35,821 nt of DNA, taken from an uncultured Caryophanales bacterium (GTDB taxonomy: Bacteria; Bacillota_I; Bacilli_A; RFN20; CAG-826). Where the stretch lies: NCBI GenBank assembly GCA_946404585.1, contig CAMJEC010000003.1:1-35821 (forward strand), written 5' to 3'. Both the position numbers and the translations under genes were made by a program. Below, one piece after another: positions 1 through 8,134 of the stretch. Under the pieces are notes generated by a model, which was not told the DNA's origin, searched no databases, and saw only the letters and a program-made list of their open reading frames with translations. Position 1 is the stretch's first letter, and every line of letters begins with the position of its first letter.

Positions 1-429
1 TTAGACATCTTAACAAAGATTTGTGATGGTAAAGGTGAACCTCAAGACTTAGAAGATCTTAAGGAATTAAGTAATGTTATTAGAAATAACTCCTTATGTG
101 CTTTAGGTCAAACTGCCACAAACCCAATTCTCTCCACACTGAAAGCTTTCCCAGAAGAATACGAAGCTCACGTCAAAGATCACAAATGTCCAGCTCACGT
201 TTGTAAGAACATGATGGAATACTACATTCTTCCAAATAAATGTATCGGTTGTGGTCTCTGTATGAGAAACTGCCCAGTCGGCGCTATCGCTCCTGGTACA
301 GAACCTGCTCACTTACCAAATGGTAACGTTAACCCAGGTAAATTCGCCCACGTCATTGATCCTAAAAAGTGTGTCAAGTGTGGTTCATGTTTAAGTGGTT
401 GCCGTATTGGTGCAATCACCAAGAGATAG
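1..429 (+). CDS. hydB: HydB/NuoF-like subunit of NAD(P)-linked [FeFe] hydrogenase (partial, 3' end)
   Basis: The reading frame is open from the first base, so this is the C-terminal 142 residues of a longer protein. NuoF/HydB/HndC subunits bind FMN and NAD(P)H and pass electrons to or from the hydrogenase subunit. The visible part starts in the NuoF Fe-S region: the Cys in SLCALGQTA (residue 33 of the fragment) fits the last ligand of the NuoF-type [4Fe-4S] cluster. A ferredoxin-like tail follows with two [4Fe-4S] motifs, CIGCGLCMRNCP and CVKCGSCLSGCR. The second has Arg where Pro usually follows the last Cys. Such a tail is typical of HydB/HndC rather than respiratory NuoF. The stop is 12 bases before hydA, so the two are cotranscribed. 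An internal ATG at 211 would remove half of the conserved sequence and is not the start. Confidence 0.88.
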   Translation, partial: LDILTKICDGKGEPQDLEDLKELSNVIRNNSLCALGQTATNPILSTLKAFPEEYEAHVKDHKCPAHVCKNMMEYYILPNKCIGCGLCMRNCPVGAIAPGTEPAHLPNGNVNPGKFAHVIDPKKCVKCGSCLSGCRIGAITKR

Positions 430-441
430 GAGGAAATAGCC

Positions 442-2205
442 ATGTCATTAGTTAATATCAAAATTAATGGTCAACCTTACCAAGTTGAATCCGGTCTTAC
501 AGTTTTAGAAGCTGCAAGAAAATGTGGTTACGTCGTTCCTTCTCTCTGTGCCTTCAACCATGGCAAATGCTCTTTGGCCTCCTGCCGTGTTTGCTTAGTT
601 GAAGTCGTGGGTGCTCGTGGCTTAGTGGCCTCTTGTGTCTACCCAGTTAACGAAGGTATGGAAATCATTACCAATTCCCAAAAAGCCGTCGAAGCCAGAC
701 GTGCCTCCGTGGAATTAATCCTTTCCAACCACCAAAAGAACTGTTTACAATGCCCAAAACAAGGCAAATGTGAATTATTAGAAGTCGCTAACATCGTTGG
801 TGCTCGTGATCAAAAATTCATGGGTGAACAATCACCAGCTACTGTTGACGAATTAGCCCCAGGCTTAATGAGAAATACCGCTAAATGTATCTTATGTGGT
901 CGTTGTATCGAAAGATGTAAAGAAGCTCATGGTATTTCCATCCTCGGTTTTGAAAACCGTGGTTTCAAAGCCATCGTTGCTCCTGCACAAAATAGAAGTT
1001 TCGCTGAAAGCCCTTGCTTACAATGTGGTCAATGCGTGAACGTCTGTCCAACAGGTGCCTTATACGAAAACGAAGAAATCGCTAAAGTTGACGCAGCCTT
1101 CAAAGCGGGTAAGAAAGTTATCGTTCAAACCGCTCCAGCTGTTAGAGCCGCCATCGCTGAAGAATTCGGTGAACCAATTGGTACAACCGGTACAGGCAAA
1201 ATGGTCGCTGCCTTAAGAAGATTAGGTTTCTACCGTGTCTTTGATACCAACTTTGGTGCTGACTTAACAATCATGGAAGAAGCGCATGAATTAATGGATA
1301 GAATTACCAAAAAGACCGCGCCACTTCCACAAATCACATCCTGTTCCCCAGGTTGGATTAACTACTTAGAATACTTCTATCCAGAAGTCATTCCAAACGT
1401 CTCTTCATGTAAGTCCCCACATATGATGGTGGGTGCTATCGTGAAATCCTACTTTGCCAAAAAGCATGAATTAGATCCAAAGGATATCTTTGTGGTCTCC
1501 GTCATGCCATGTACCGCTAAGAAGTACGAAAGACAAAGAAAAGAAATGCCAAATGATGTCGATGCTGTTTTAACAACACGTGAATTAGCAAAGATGATCA
1601 AACGTGCTGGTATCGTTTGGAACAAATTACCAGATGAAGAATTTGATAACGACTTACTCGGCGAATATAGTGGTGCTGGTGTCATCTTCGGTGTCACCGG
1701 TGGCGTTATGGAAGCCGCTTTAAGAACAGCTTATTTCTGGTTAACTGGTAAAGAATATAAGGAAATTAACTTCACCGCTGTCCGTGGCTTAGAAGGTGTT
1801 AAAGAAGCCGCTTTAAATATCAATGGTACTGAAATCAAAGTCGCCGTTACATCCGGCATGGCTAACGCTAAGAAGCTTTTAGACCAAATTAAAGATGGTA
1901 CTTCTCCATACGCTTTCATCGAAGTCATGTGTTGTCCAGGTGGATGTATCAACGGTGGTGGTCAACCATTCGTTAAACCAATCTTCTTACCAAACGAAGA
2001 TGATGACATCTTAGAAACATACCGCGCTAAACGTGCCAGCGTGTTATATAGTGAAGATGAACGCTTAGTCATTCGTCAATCACACAATAACAAAGACATC
2101 CAAAAACTCTATGCTGATTTCTTGGGTGAACCTGGTAGCGAACTCGCTGAAGAATTACTCCACACTTCCTATAATGCGAAGAGAGAAAAATTTCCAGTAA
2201 AGTAA
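442..2205 (+). CDS. hydA: [FeFe] hydrogenase catalytic subunit, NAD(P)H-dependent type (HydA/HndD)
   Basis: Catalyses reversible H2 formation in the cytoplasm, working with HydB (and usually HydC) to exchange electrons with NAD(P)H, possibly with ferredoxin by bifurcation. The 587 residues read as: [2Fe-2S] domain with C36, C48, C51, C65; His-ligated cluster with H97, C101, C104, C110; two [4Fe-4S] motifs at C149/152/155/159 and C192/195/198/202; H-cluster domain from about 220; and a C-terminal small-subunit-like segment ending in LLHTSYNAKRE. H-cluster loops are TSCSPGW (299-305), MPCTAKK (355-361) and FIEVMCCPGGC (492-502). Loop 1 has Ser where the archetype TSCCPxW has its second Cys, and loop 3 has CC instead of AC (see findings). 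AGGAGG lies about 8 bases before the ATG. A hairpin terminator follows. A hydC/NuoE partner would be expected upstream of the window. Confidence 0.96.
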   Translation: MSLVNIKINGQPYQVESGLTVLEAARKCGYVVPSLCAFNHGKCSLASCRVCLVEVVGARGLVASCVYPVNEGMEIITNSQKAVEARRASVELILSNHQKNCLQCPKQGKCELLEVANIVGARDQKFMGEQSPATVDELAPGLMRNTAKCILCGRCIERCKEAHGISILGFENRGFKAIVAPAQNRSFAESPCLQCGQCVNVCPTGALYENEEIAKVDAAFKAGKKVIVQTAPAVRAAIAEEFGEPIGTTGTGKMVAALRRLGFYRVFDTNFGADLTIMEEAHELMDRITKKTAPLPQITSCSPGWINYLEYFYPEVIPNVSSCKSPHMMVGAIVKSYFAKKHELDPKDIFVVSVMPCTAKKYERQRKEMPNDVDAVLTTRELAKMIKRAGIVWNKLPDEEFDNDLLGEYSGAGVIFGVTGGVMEAALRTAYFWLTGKEYKEINFTAVRGLEGVKEAALNINGTEIKVAVTSGMANAKKLLDQIKDGTSPYAFIEVMCCPGGCINGGGQPFVKPIFLPNEDDDILETYRAKRASVLYSEDERLVIRQSHNNKDIQKLYADFLGEPGSELAEELLHTSYNAKREKFPVK

Positions 2206-2215
2206 ATTAATATTT

Positions 2216-2241
2216 GGGGCGGGTACTTAAATACTCGCCCC
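2216..2241 (+). terminator. Hairpin terminator after hydA
   Basis: A 10-bp stem (GGGGCGGGTA with TACTCGCCCC, one G-U pair) around a 6-base loop starts 10 bases after the hydA stop. The following T-rich stretch (TTATTGTCT) is short, so termination may be partial and some transcription may continue into cysS. Confidence 0.7.
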
Positions 2242-2269
2242 TTATTGTCTCTAAAAGAGGAAACAACTT

Positions 2270-3607
2270 ATGAACATCAAATTTTACAATTCCCTTTCTA
2301 ATTCACTAGAAGATTTCAAAACTATCCAAGACAAAAAGGTTAGTATGTATGTCTGTGGACCAACAGTCTATAACTATCCACATATTGGCAATATGAGACC
2401 AGTCGTTGTCTTTGATACTTTGAGACGCTTTTTGACTTATGTTGGCTATGACGTCACTTATGTTAGTAACTACACTGATGTCGATGACAAGATCATCAAA
2501 GCTGCGAAGCAAGAAGGTAAATCAGAAAAGGAATTAACCGATTTCTACATCGGTGAATTTGAAAAGACTGTGAAAGGTATTGGTTCTCAAATTCCTACAA
2601 TTACCCCAAGAGTTACCGAATATATGCCAAAGATTATTGCCTATATTGATAACCTTGTTAAAACCGGTGCCGCTTATGAAAGAGATGGGGATGTTTATTT
2701 CCGCGTTGAAAACATCAAAGATTATGGTGTTTTAAGTGGCATAAATGTAGAAGATTTACGCGTAGGCGCCCGTGTAGAAGAGAATTCACAAAAAGAAAGC
2801 CCATTAGACTTCGCCTTATGGAAAAAGACTGACGAAGGCATCAAATGGGATTCACCATGGGGCAAAGGTAGACCAGGCTGGCACACTGAATGCTGTGTGA
2901 TGATTGATTCCATCTTCCCAGGTGACCATATTGATATCCATGGTGGTGGTTATGACTTAAAATTCCCACACCATGAAAACGAAATTGCTCAAAGTGAAGC
3001 GACACATCATAGTAAGATTGCTCACTTCTGGATGCATAACGCCTTCATTAACTTTGGCAACGAAAAGATGTCCAAGTCTTTAGGCAATGTCGTCTTAGCT
3101 AAAGATATGATTGCCACTTATGGTGGTTTAGTCACACGTTTAGTTATTTTAAACGCTCATTATAGACAAGCAGTTAACTTCACTGATGAAACAGTAAAAG
3201 AAGCCCAACAAGAAGTTTCTAGAATGCAAATGGCTTATAAACAAGCTGCACTTAAATTACAGGCTAACAAAGTTAATTTAGATGAAGGTAAGCCAGAATA
3301 CATTGCTAAGTTCTTAGAAGCCTTAGCCAATGACTTAAATACCGCGAACGCTTTAGCGGAACTTTATAACGTCCTTAAGGATGTCAATCAGCTGATTAGA
3401 AGTAGAGATGCTGATTTAAATCAACTAAATAACTTATTTAAAACACTTACTGATATGTTCTGTGTTTTAGGACTAGACATTAAGTACGTAAAGTTTGATA
3501 ATGATATCTCGCAGTTATACGAGGAATATTTAAAAAGCAAAGAAAACAAAGACTTTGCTAAATCTGATGAGATCAGAAATCTTTTAATTACAAAAGGAGT
3601 CATGTAA
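2270..3607 (+). CDS. cysS: Cysteinyl-tRNA synthetase
   Basis: Class I synthetase that attaches cysteine to tRNA-Cys in the cytoplasm. The 445 residues show the zinc ligand C29 in YVCGPTVY, the HIGH-box variant HIGN at 38-41, the second zinc Cys at about 208 in WHTEC, the His and Glu ligands in FPHHENE, and the KMSKS loop at 266-270 (EKMSKSLGN). The end stops at LLITKGVM and lacks the conserved LEDTPQGTxW-type tail seen in many bacterial enzymes. I found no such tail in the other two frames, so this looks like real shortening rather than a frameshift. AGAGGAAAC precedes the ATG. It is followed after one base by a TTG-started transporter gene whose ribosome site (AAAGGAG) lies inside the last cysS codons. 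Confidence 0.97.
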   Translation: MNIKFYNSLSNSLEDFKTIQDKKVSMYVCGPTVYNYPHIGNMRPVVVFDTLRRFLTYVGYDVTYVSNYTDVDDKIIKAAKQEGKSEKELTDFYIGEFEKTVKGIGSQIPTITPRVTEYMPKIIAYIDNLVKTGAAYERDGDVYFRVENIKDYGVLSGINVEDLRVGARVEENSQKESPLDFALWKKTDEGIKWDSPWGKGRPGWHTECCVMIDSIFPGDHIDIHGGGYDLKFPHHENEIAQSEATHHSKIAHFWMHNAFINFGNEKMSKSLGNVVLAKDMIATYGGLVTRLVILNAHYRQAVNFTDETVKEAQQEVSRMQMAYKQAALKLQANKVNLDEGKPEYIAKFLEALANDLNTANALAELYNVLKDVNQLIRSRDADLNQLNNLFKTLTDMFCVLGLDIKYVKFDNDISQLYEEYLKSKENKDFAKSDEIRNLLITKGVM

Positions 3608-3608
3608 G

Positions 3609-5123
3609 TTGACAAATACAGAAAGCGTTAACACATCATTAATCGAAAAATTACTTGATGCACTTAATATTACTGGTGGAGTTAAAACCGCTAGTAGTGT
3701 CATCATTGCTTTAGGCGCGATTTTAATATGTGGCTTTTTGATGACAAGACTCACTAAATTACTTAAATTACCAAACGTTACTGCTTATATCATTACTGGT
3801 GTTTTAATTGGTCCATCAGTGATTAACCTTATTCCTCAAGAATTTATAACAAGAACTGACTTTGTTAGTGATATCGCTTTAGCCTTTATCGCTTTTACCG
3901 CTGGACAGTTCTTTAAAATAAGCGAACTTAAAAAAGCAGGCTGGAAGGTATTGATTATCACCGTTTTTGAAGCCCTTGCCGCTTTTGTTATTGTCTTCTG
4001 TTTATGCTTCTTTGTTTTCCGCTTAAGCGTTGCTTTCTCATTAGTTTTAGGCGCCCTCAGTAGTGCGACCGCGCCAGCATCAACATTGATGACAATTAAA
4101 CAAACTAAAGCTAAAGGCCATTATGTTAATACATTATTAGAAGTTGTCGCTTTAGATGATGTTGTGACTTTATTGCTCTATAGTGTCGCTATTGCTATTT
4201 GCATTGGCATTTCTAAAGGCTCGGTGGGCTTTATGGAAGTTGGCTGGCCAATTATTGAAAATATCATTTGCTTAGCAATTGGCTTTGTTTTTGGTTTTAT
4301 TTTAAGATTCCTAATTTCTTCAAAGAGAACAACAGATAATCGACTAATTATCGTTTTAGCTGTTTTATTATTATTCTGTGGCATATGTTCATTGTTTGGG
4401 CAAAGTCCATTACTAGGTTGTATGGCTATTGGAATGGTCTACACTAATACCGCCAAGCAAGAAGAAAAATTATTTGCACAAGTTAATTATTTCATTCCAC
4501 CTATTATGCTTGTTTTCTTTGTAAGAAGTGGCATGAATTTCTCATTTAGCGCTTTTACAAGCACAAGTTCAATTGCGGTTGTGCCACTTATCGTCGTAGC
4601 AATAGTTTATTTCTTTGCTCGTATTGCTGGTAAATACGGCGGAGCATATCTTGGTTGCTTGATTACTAGAACCCCTGCGAAAACTAGACATTTCTTAGGC
4701 CTTGCTCTTATTCCTCAAGCCGGTGTTGCTATCGGTTTAGCGGCAATGGGTGCGAGAACTTTCTCTTCTTTTGGCTTAGAAGCCGAAGCAACCGCTTTAA
4801 CTACAATCATCTTAGCATCATCCATCCTTTATGAATTAATTGGTCCAGGATGCGCTAAACTTGGCTTATATCTATCTGGTTCATATGGTAAAGAAAATAT
4901 TGATGAACTAGCACCAGAAAGCGTGGTGCAACACAGAGTGGTTAATGATGAAGGCTCATCTAGAGAAATTGACTTATTAGCCGCCCAAATCAAACACATC
5001 TCAGAGGAAATTCCACCAATTGGTGTTGAAGAAGCAAATGAACAAGCCTTTACTGAGGCTGCAGAAGAATATGAAAATGAAACCTTTAATCGTAATCATA
5101 GAGGTTTCCTTAACCGTAAGTAG
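3609..5123 (+). CDS. CPA2-family cation/proton antiporter (Na+ or K+/H+)
   Basis: Membrane antiporter that exchanges protons for Na+ or K+. The 504 residues are mostly hydrophobic with about 12-13 membrane segments between residues 30 and 425. The fold signature is visible: a broken-helix motif TAPAST at 154-159 and the paired ion-binding aspartates D183-D184 in LDDVV, as in the NapA/KefB branch. The last 80 residues are acidic and soluble. There is no obvious TrkA-N nucleotide-binding domain, which argues against a full KefB/KefC. The start is TTG at 3609, supported by AAAGGAG nine bases upstream inside the end of cysS; no ATG in frame is better placed. With the next gene it forms an ion-homeostasis pair inserted between cysS and rlmB. 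The ion transported cannot be told from sequence alone. Confidence 0.85.
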   Translation: MTNTESVNTSLIEKLLDALNITGGVKTASSVIIALGAILICGFLMTRLTKLLKLPNVTAYIITGVLIGPSVINLIPQEFITRTDFVSDIALAFIAFTAGQFFKISELKKAGWKVLIITVFEALAAFVIVFCLCFFVFRLSVAFSLVLGALSSATAPASTLMTIKQTKAKGHYVNTLLEVVALDDVVTLLLYSVAIAICIGISKGSVGFMEVGWPIIENIICLAIGFVFGFILRFLISSKRTTDNRLIIVLAVLLLFCGICSLFGQSPLLGCMAIGMVYTNTAKQEEKLFAQVNYFIPPIMLVFFVRSGMNFSFSAFTSTSSIAVVPLIVVAIVYFFARIAGKYGGAYLGCLITRTPAKTRHFLGLALIPQAGVAIGLAAMGARTFSSFGLEAEATALTTIILASSILYELIGPGCAKLGLYLSGSYGKENIDELAPESVVQHRVVNDEGSSREIDLLAAQIKHISEEIPPIGVEEANEQAFTEAAEEYENETFNRNHRGFLNRK

Positions 5124-5135
5124 GAGGATTATCTT

Positions 5136-5867
5136 ATGGAAGACTTTATCGCATTAGATCCAATTAGCCAATTAACAAATGGATGGCTAGCGGAATTCAA
5201 CATTTGGACAATCATTATTAGATTAGCGTTAGCCTTTATTATCGGTGCTTCATTCGGTTTTGAAAGAAGTAGAAAGAGACATACCGCTGGCTTTAGAACA
5301 TTTACCTTTGTGGCATTATTCTCCACAATCGCGGCCTTACTTGATGTTTATTTCATGGCCAACTTCAAAGTGGTCTTCCCAGCCGTCACAGCCGCTGTTG
5401 TATTAGGTGGTGCTATTATTTCTGGTAACACCCTTCTTTATTCCTCTAAAAACCAAATTAAAGGTTTAACAACTGCTGTCGCTTTATGGCTTACCGCTAT
5501 TATCGGTGCTTCATTCGGTGCGGGCTTATATACCATCGGTTTAATCGGTGTTGTTCTTGCCTTCATTACATTAAGCGCAATGCCAAGAATTGAAGTTTAT
5601 ATGAAGAATAAGAGCAATCACTTTGAAATTCATTTAGAGCTCAAGAATAGAAACGATTTAGTGAACTTCACTGGTGTTGTTCGTAAACTTGGCTTAAAGA
5701 TTGTTGATATCGAAGCTAACCCAGCCTATAACAATACAGGCCTTGGAGTTTATACCATTTCCATCACAATTAACTCTAAAGAGTTGAAAAAATACAAAAC
5801 TCATACAGAAATTATTGAAGCCTTATCGACTTTGGAATACATTAATTGTATTGAAGAAATCGACTAA
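5136..5867 (+). CDS. MgtC/SapB family membrane protein
   Basis: MgtC-family proteins are small inner-membrane proteins linked to Mg2+ limitation and control of other transport or ATP-synthesis proteins; many homologs have unknown roles. The 243 residues contain the family signature at 38-54 (GASFGFERSRKRHTAGF then RT), four to five membrane helices up to about residue 150, and a soluble C-terminal domain (about 160-243) with an ACT-like alternation of strands and helices. TAGGAGG lies at the end of the upstream antiporter gene, 12 bases before this ATG, so the two are cotranscribed. The next gene, rlmB, starts two bases after the stop. Confidence 0.85.
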   Translation: MEDFIALDPISQLTNGWLAEFNIWTIIIRLALAFIIGASFGFERSRKRHTAGFRTFTFVALFSTIAALLDVYFMANFKVVFPAVTAAVVLGGAIISGNTLLYSSKNQIKGLTTAVALWLTAIIGASFGAGLYTIGLIGVVLAFITLSAMPRIEVYMKNKSNHFEIHLELKNRNDLVNFTGVVRKLGLKIVDIEANPAYNNTGLGVYTISITINSKELKKYKTHTEIIEALSTLEYINCIEEID

Positions 5868-5869
5868 TT

Positions 5870-6595
5870 ATGAATAAGGACATCAATCTAATCTACGGAA
5901 AGAATCCAGTATACGAAGCTCTCAATGCGAAAAAGGCGTTGAAAGTTTTTGTTGTTCCTAGTTTCTCAGATCCAAGAATCACTAATCTCGTTAGAGAATA
6001 TAAGATTCCTGTGGTTACTGTTTCCCCTAATGAAATGGATAAGATGTCTAATAACGGTGTCCATCAAGGAGTCGCCGCTGAACTTAAACCATATCAGACG
6101 GTTTCTTTAGACGAAATCATTCTTAGAGCAAAAAAGAAAGAAAAGAAGATTATCGTCATGCTTGATAATATTGAGGATCCACATAACTTAGGCGCTATTT
6201 TAAGAAGTGCGGATGTCTTTGAAGCATCTGGAGTTATCTTACCTAAGCATAATTCCGTTTCTTTAAATGCCACTGTGGCAAAGACAAGTGCGGGCGCTAT
6301 TAACTATGTGCCAGTCGCAGTTGTAAATAACCTCAATCAAGCAATTAAACAGTTAAAAGAAGAAGGCTACTGGGTTGTTTCTACAGATGGTAGTGCAACG
6401 ATTTCCTATTCTTCTATCAAATATGATTTTCCAGTTGTTGTGGTCATAGGCAGTGAAGGTAAAGGTGTTTCATCTCTTGTTCTAAAGAATTCTGATTATG
6501 TTGTGAAGATTCCTCAATTCGGACATGTCAATTCTTTAAATGCTTCCGTGGCGGCCGGCATATTATTAGCGGAGGTGCATAAAACAAATATCTAA
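5870..6595 (+). CDS. rlmB: TrmH-family 23S rRNA 2'-O-ribose methyltransferase (RlmB-like)
   Basis: SPOUT methyltransferase predicted to methylate a guanosine ribose in 23S rRNA (G2251 in E. coli) using S-adenosylmethionine. The 241 residues contain an N-terminal substrate-binding part beginning YGKNPVYEAL and the three SPOUT motifs: DNIEDPHNLGAILRSADV (99-116, N106), VVIGSEGKGV (191-200, E196) and NSLNASVAAGILL (221-233, N224). In Bacillus the order is cysS-mrnC-rlmB-yacP-sigH; here mrnC is absent, the antiporter and MgtC genes take its place, and a sigma-like gene follows 18 bases later. There is no clear Shine-Dalgarno sequence, so translation is probably coupled to mgtC. TrmH-family members with other RNA targets look similar, so the exact site is inferred. 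Confidence 0.9.
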   Translation: MNKDINLIYGKNPVYEALNAKKALKVFVVPSFSDPRITNLVREYKIPVVTVSPNEMDKMSNNGVHQGVAAELKPYQTVSLDEIILRAKKKEKKIIVMLDNIEDPHNLGAILRSADVFEASGVILPKHNSVSLNATVAKTSAGAINYVPVAVVNNLNQAIKQLKEEGYWVVSTDGSATISYSSIKYDFPVVVVIGSEGKGVSSLVLKNSDYVVKIPQFGHVNSLNASVAAGILLAEVHKTNI

Positions 6596-6612
6596 TCGAA
6601 AGGAGATTTGTT

Positions 6613-7236
6613 ATGGCACCCAAAACCTATAACCGCATTCTGGATGAGCACCTACATATCCTAATTACACAAGGCAATCATGAAGCCTATCTGTATTTAG
6701 TAAAACGCTATCGCAAATATTTCAAAGGTTTGACTTGCGAAATGTTAGAGAAATACCCAAATAGTGGTGTTTCTTTTAAAGAACTCATGGCAATTTGCTC
6801 ACAATTATTTCCCCACATCATAAGGAAATATGATCCCCAGCGATTGTCTTCTTTCTTTATCTTTTGGAGAGAAAGTAGCGAGAAAGCAATTGTGGATTAT
6901 TTATTAGAGAATTCTTATCTAGCGAATGCGGCAATGTTTCGTGGATTTGTTTCTTTTGATGAAGAAGCTGATGAAAGAAGATTCGCAGGCGAAAGAATCG
7001 CAGAGTTCAATGAACATCACTATAATGAAAAACGCATTGAAGAATTAAAAAGAATAATCTACGATCATAGAAAAGAATTTAAGCATCAAGAATTTGCGAT
7101 GTTAGCACTGATGTTAGAAGGCTATGATCTTAATGATTTAGAGCATACAGGAATGATGAGTAGGTCCTCATTATATTTAACCTTCAATAACGCTTGTGAC
7201 AAAATCAGAAAATACATCCAAACAGCGAAAAAATAG
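6613..7236 (+). CDS. Divergent sigma-70-family factor, SigH-like by position
   Basis: A 207-residue protein with features of a small RNA polymerase sigma factor. Residues about 53-97 resemble region 2 (KELMAICSQLF, then IRKYDPQRLSSFFIFWRESS, then KAIVDYL), matching the usual pattern KYDP-x-RG-x-F-x-x-Y-A-x-x-x-I-R-x-AI-x-DYL. Residues about 143-203 resemble region 4, with a helix-turn-helix-like stretch LEGYDLNDLEHTGMMSRSSLY. Conservation is weak, so ordinary searches may miss it. The position straight after rlmB is where SigH sits in Firmicutes (with yacP between), which supports a SigH origin. AAAGGAG precedes the ATG. It could alternatively be a DNA-binding regulator that no longer binds polymerase. 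Confidence 0.6.
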   Translation: MAPKTYNRILDEHLHILITQGNHEAYLYLVKRYRKYFKGLTCEMLEKYPNSGVSFKELMAICSQLFPHIIRKYDPQRLSSFFIFWRESSEKAIVDYLLENSYLANAAMFRGFVSFDEEADERRFAGERIAEFNEHHYNEKRIEELKRIIYDHRKEFKHQEFAMLALMLEGYDLNDLEHTGMMSRSSLYLTFNNACDKIRKYIQTAKK

Positions 7237-7244
7237 CGGTTATA

Positions 7245-7290
7245 TGCCTTTCATCACAAAGTGAAAATGGCAATATCGTTATTCATTTTT
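7245..7290 (+). terminator. Possible terminator after the sigma-like gene
   Basis: An imperfect hairpin (TGCC+TTTCA with TGAAA+GGCA, two-base bulge, 8-base loop) is followed by a T-rich run ending ATTCATTTTT. It lies just before the promoter of ecfA1. The stem is weak, so this is a modest call. Confidence 0.35.
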
Positions 7291-7299
7291 GCTCTCGCG

Positions 7300-7308
7300 T
7301 GATATAAT
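7300..7308 (+). promoter_or_regulatory. Extended -10 promoter of the ecf-truA operon; probably leaderless
   Basis: TGATATAAT is a perfect extended -10 (TGn plus TATAAT). No good -35 is visible 17 bases upstream, as is usual for extended -10 promoters. The last base of the -10 is only seven bases before the ATG at 7316 (bases 7309-7315 lie between), so transcription should begin at or within two bases of the start codon. There is no Shine-Dalgarno sequence. Confidence 0.75.
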
Positions 7309-7315
7309 CACAACC

Positions 7316-8134
7316 ATGAGCAAACTAGAAATCAAAAATTTGAGCTTCTCATATGACGGCAGTAACAAAGTTATTGACGATATATCTTTCAGTGTTGAAA
7401 AGGGTACATTTGTCTCCGTCCTAGGGCATAATGGTTCTGGTAAATCCACATTGGCGAAGTTAATCGTGGGCTTACTTGATAAAGCCGGGGGACAAATCTT
7501 TTTTAATGACGTCGAAATCACCGAAAAGAATCTTAAAGACTTACAAACTAAGACCTCTTTAATTTTCCAAAATCCTGATAACCAATTCATTGGTTCAACA
7601 GTGGAAGATGATATTGCCTTTGGTTTAGAAAATAGATGTTTTCCACACGATCAAATGCAAGCGGAAGTCGAACGCTTCGCTGATAGTGTGAATATGTTGG
7701 ACCATTTAAAGAAAGAGCCTATTAATCTTTCTGGTGGTCAAAAACAAAGAATCGCTTTAGCGGGTGCTTTAATTTTAAGACCAGAAATCTTAATCCTTGA
7801 TGAAGCCACATCAATGCTTGATCCTAAAGGTAAATCCACAGTGAGAAAGGTCATTGACCGTATCCACAAGGAAAACAAAGAACTCACAATTATTTCTATT
7901 ACTCACGATATCGATGAAGCACTTTTAAGCGACAAGGTATTGATTTTGAGCAAAGGTAAACTCGTTAAAGAAGGCAAACCACAAGACATATTGAGAGATG
8001 AATCCGCTTTATTAGAAGTGAAACTCGATATGCCTTTTGTTTACAAAATCGAAAAAGAACTAGAAGAAATTGGCATTAATTCCAATGCGGAAACTATTGA
8101 CCAATTAGTGGAGGATATATGGGCATCCAAGTAA
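7316..8134 (+). CDS. ecfA1: ECF transporter ATPase EcfA1 (CbiO1)
   Basis: ATP-hydrolysing subunit of the shared energy-coupling-factor module that powers vitamin uptake by interchangeable S components. In 272 residues it has Walker A GHNGSGKST, Q-loop FQNPDNQFIGSTVEDDIAFG, signature LSGGQKQRIALAG, Walker B ILILDEATSMLD and a switch His in ITHD; these are EcfA family features. I place the start at ATG 7316 (MSKLEIKNLSFSY), where homologs begin. A TTG nine codons upstream is in frame, but the promoter -10 lies between the two, so it cannot be used by this transcript. The last 16 bases overlap ecfA2. The ecfA1-ecfA2-ecfT-truA order is the conserved Firmicutes arrangement downstream of the ribosomal protein operon. 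Confidence 0.95.
   Translation: MSKLEIKNLSFSYDGSNKVIDDISFSVEKGTFVSVLGHNGSGKSTLAKLIVGLLDKAGGQIFFNDVEITEKNLKDLQTKTSLIFQNPDNQFIGSTVEDDIAFGLENRCFPHDQMQAEVERFADSVNMLDHLKKEPINLSGGQKQRIALAGALILRPEILILDEATSMLDPKGKSTVRKVIDRIHKENKELTIISITHDIDEALLSDKVLILSKGKLVKEGKPQDILRDESALLEVKLDMPFVYKIEKELEEIGINSNAETIDQLVEDIWASK

Noticed and set aside
7289-7315. TTG start for ecfA1 nine codons upstream
   Set aside because: The promoter -10 (7303-7308) lies between this TTG and the ATG, so the transcript cannot contain it.
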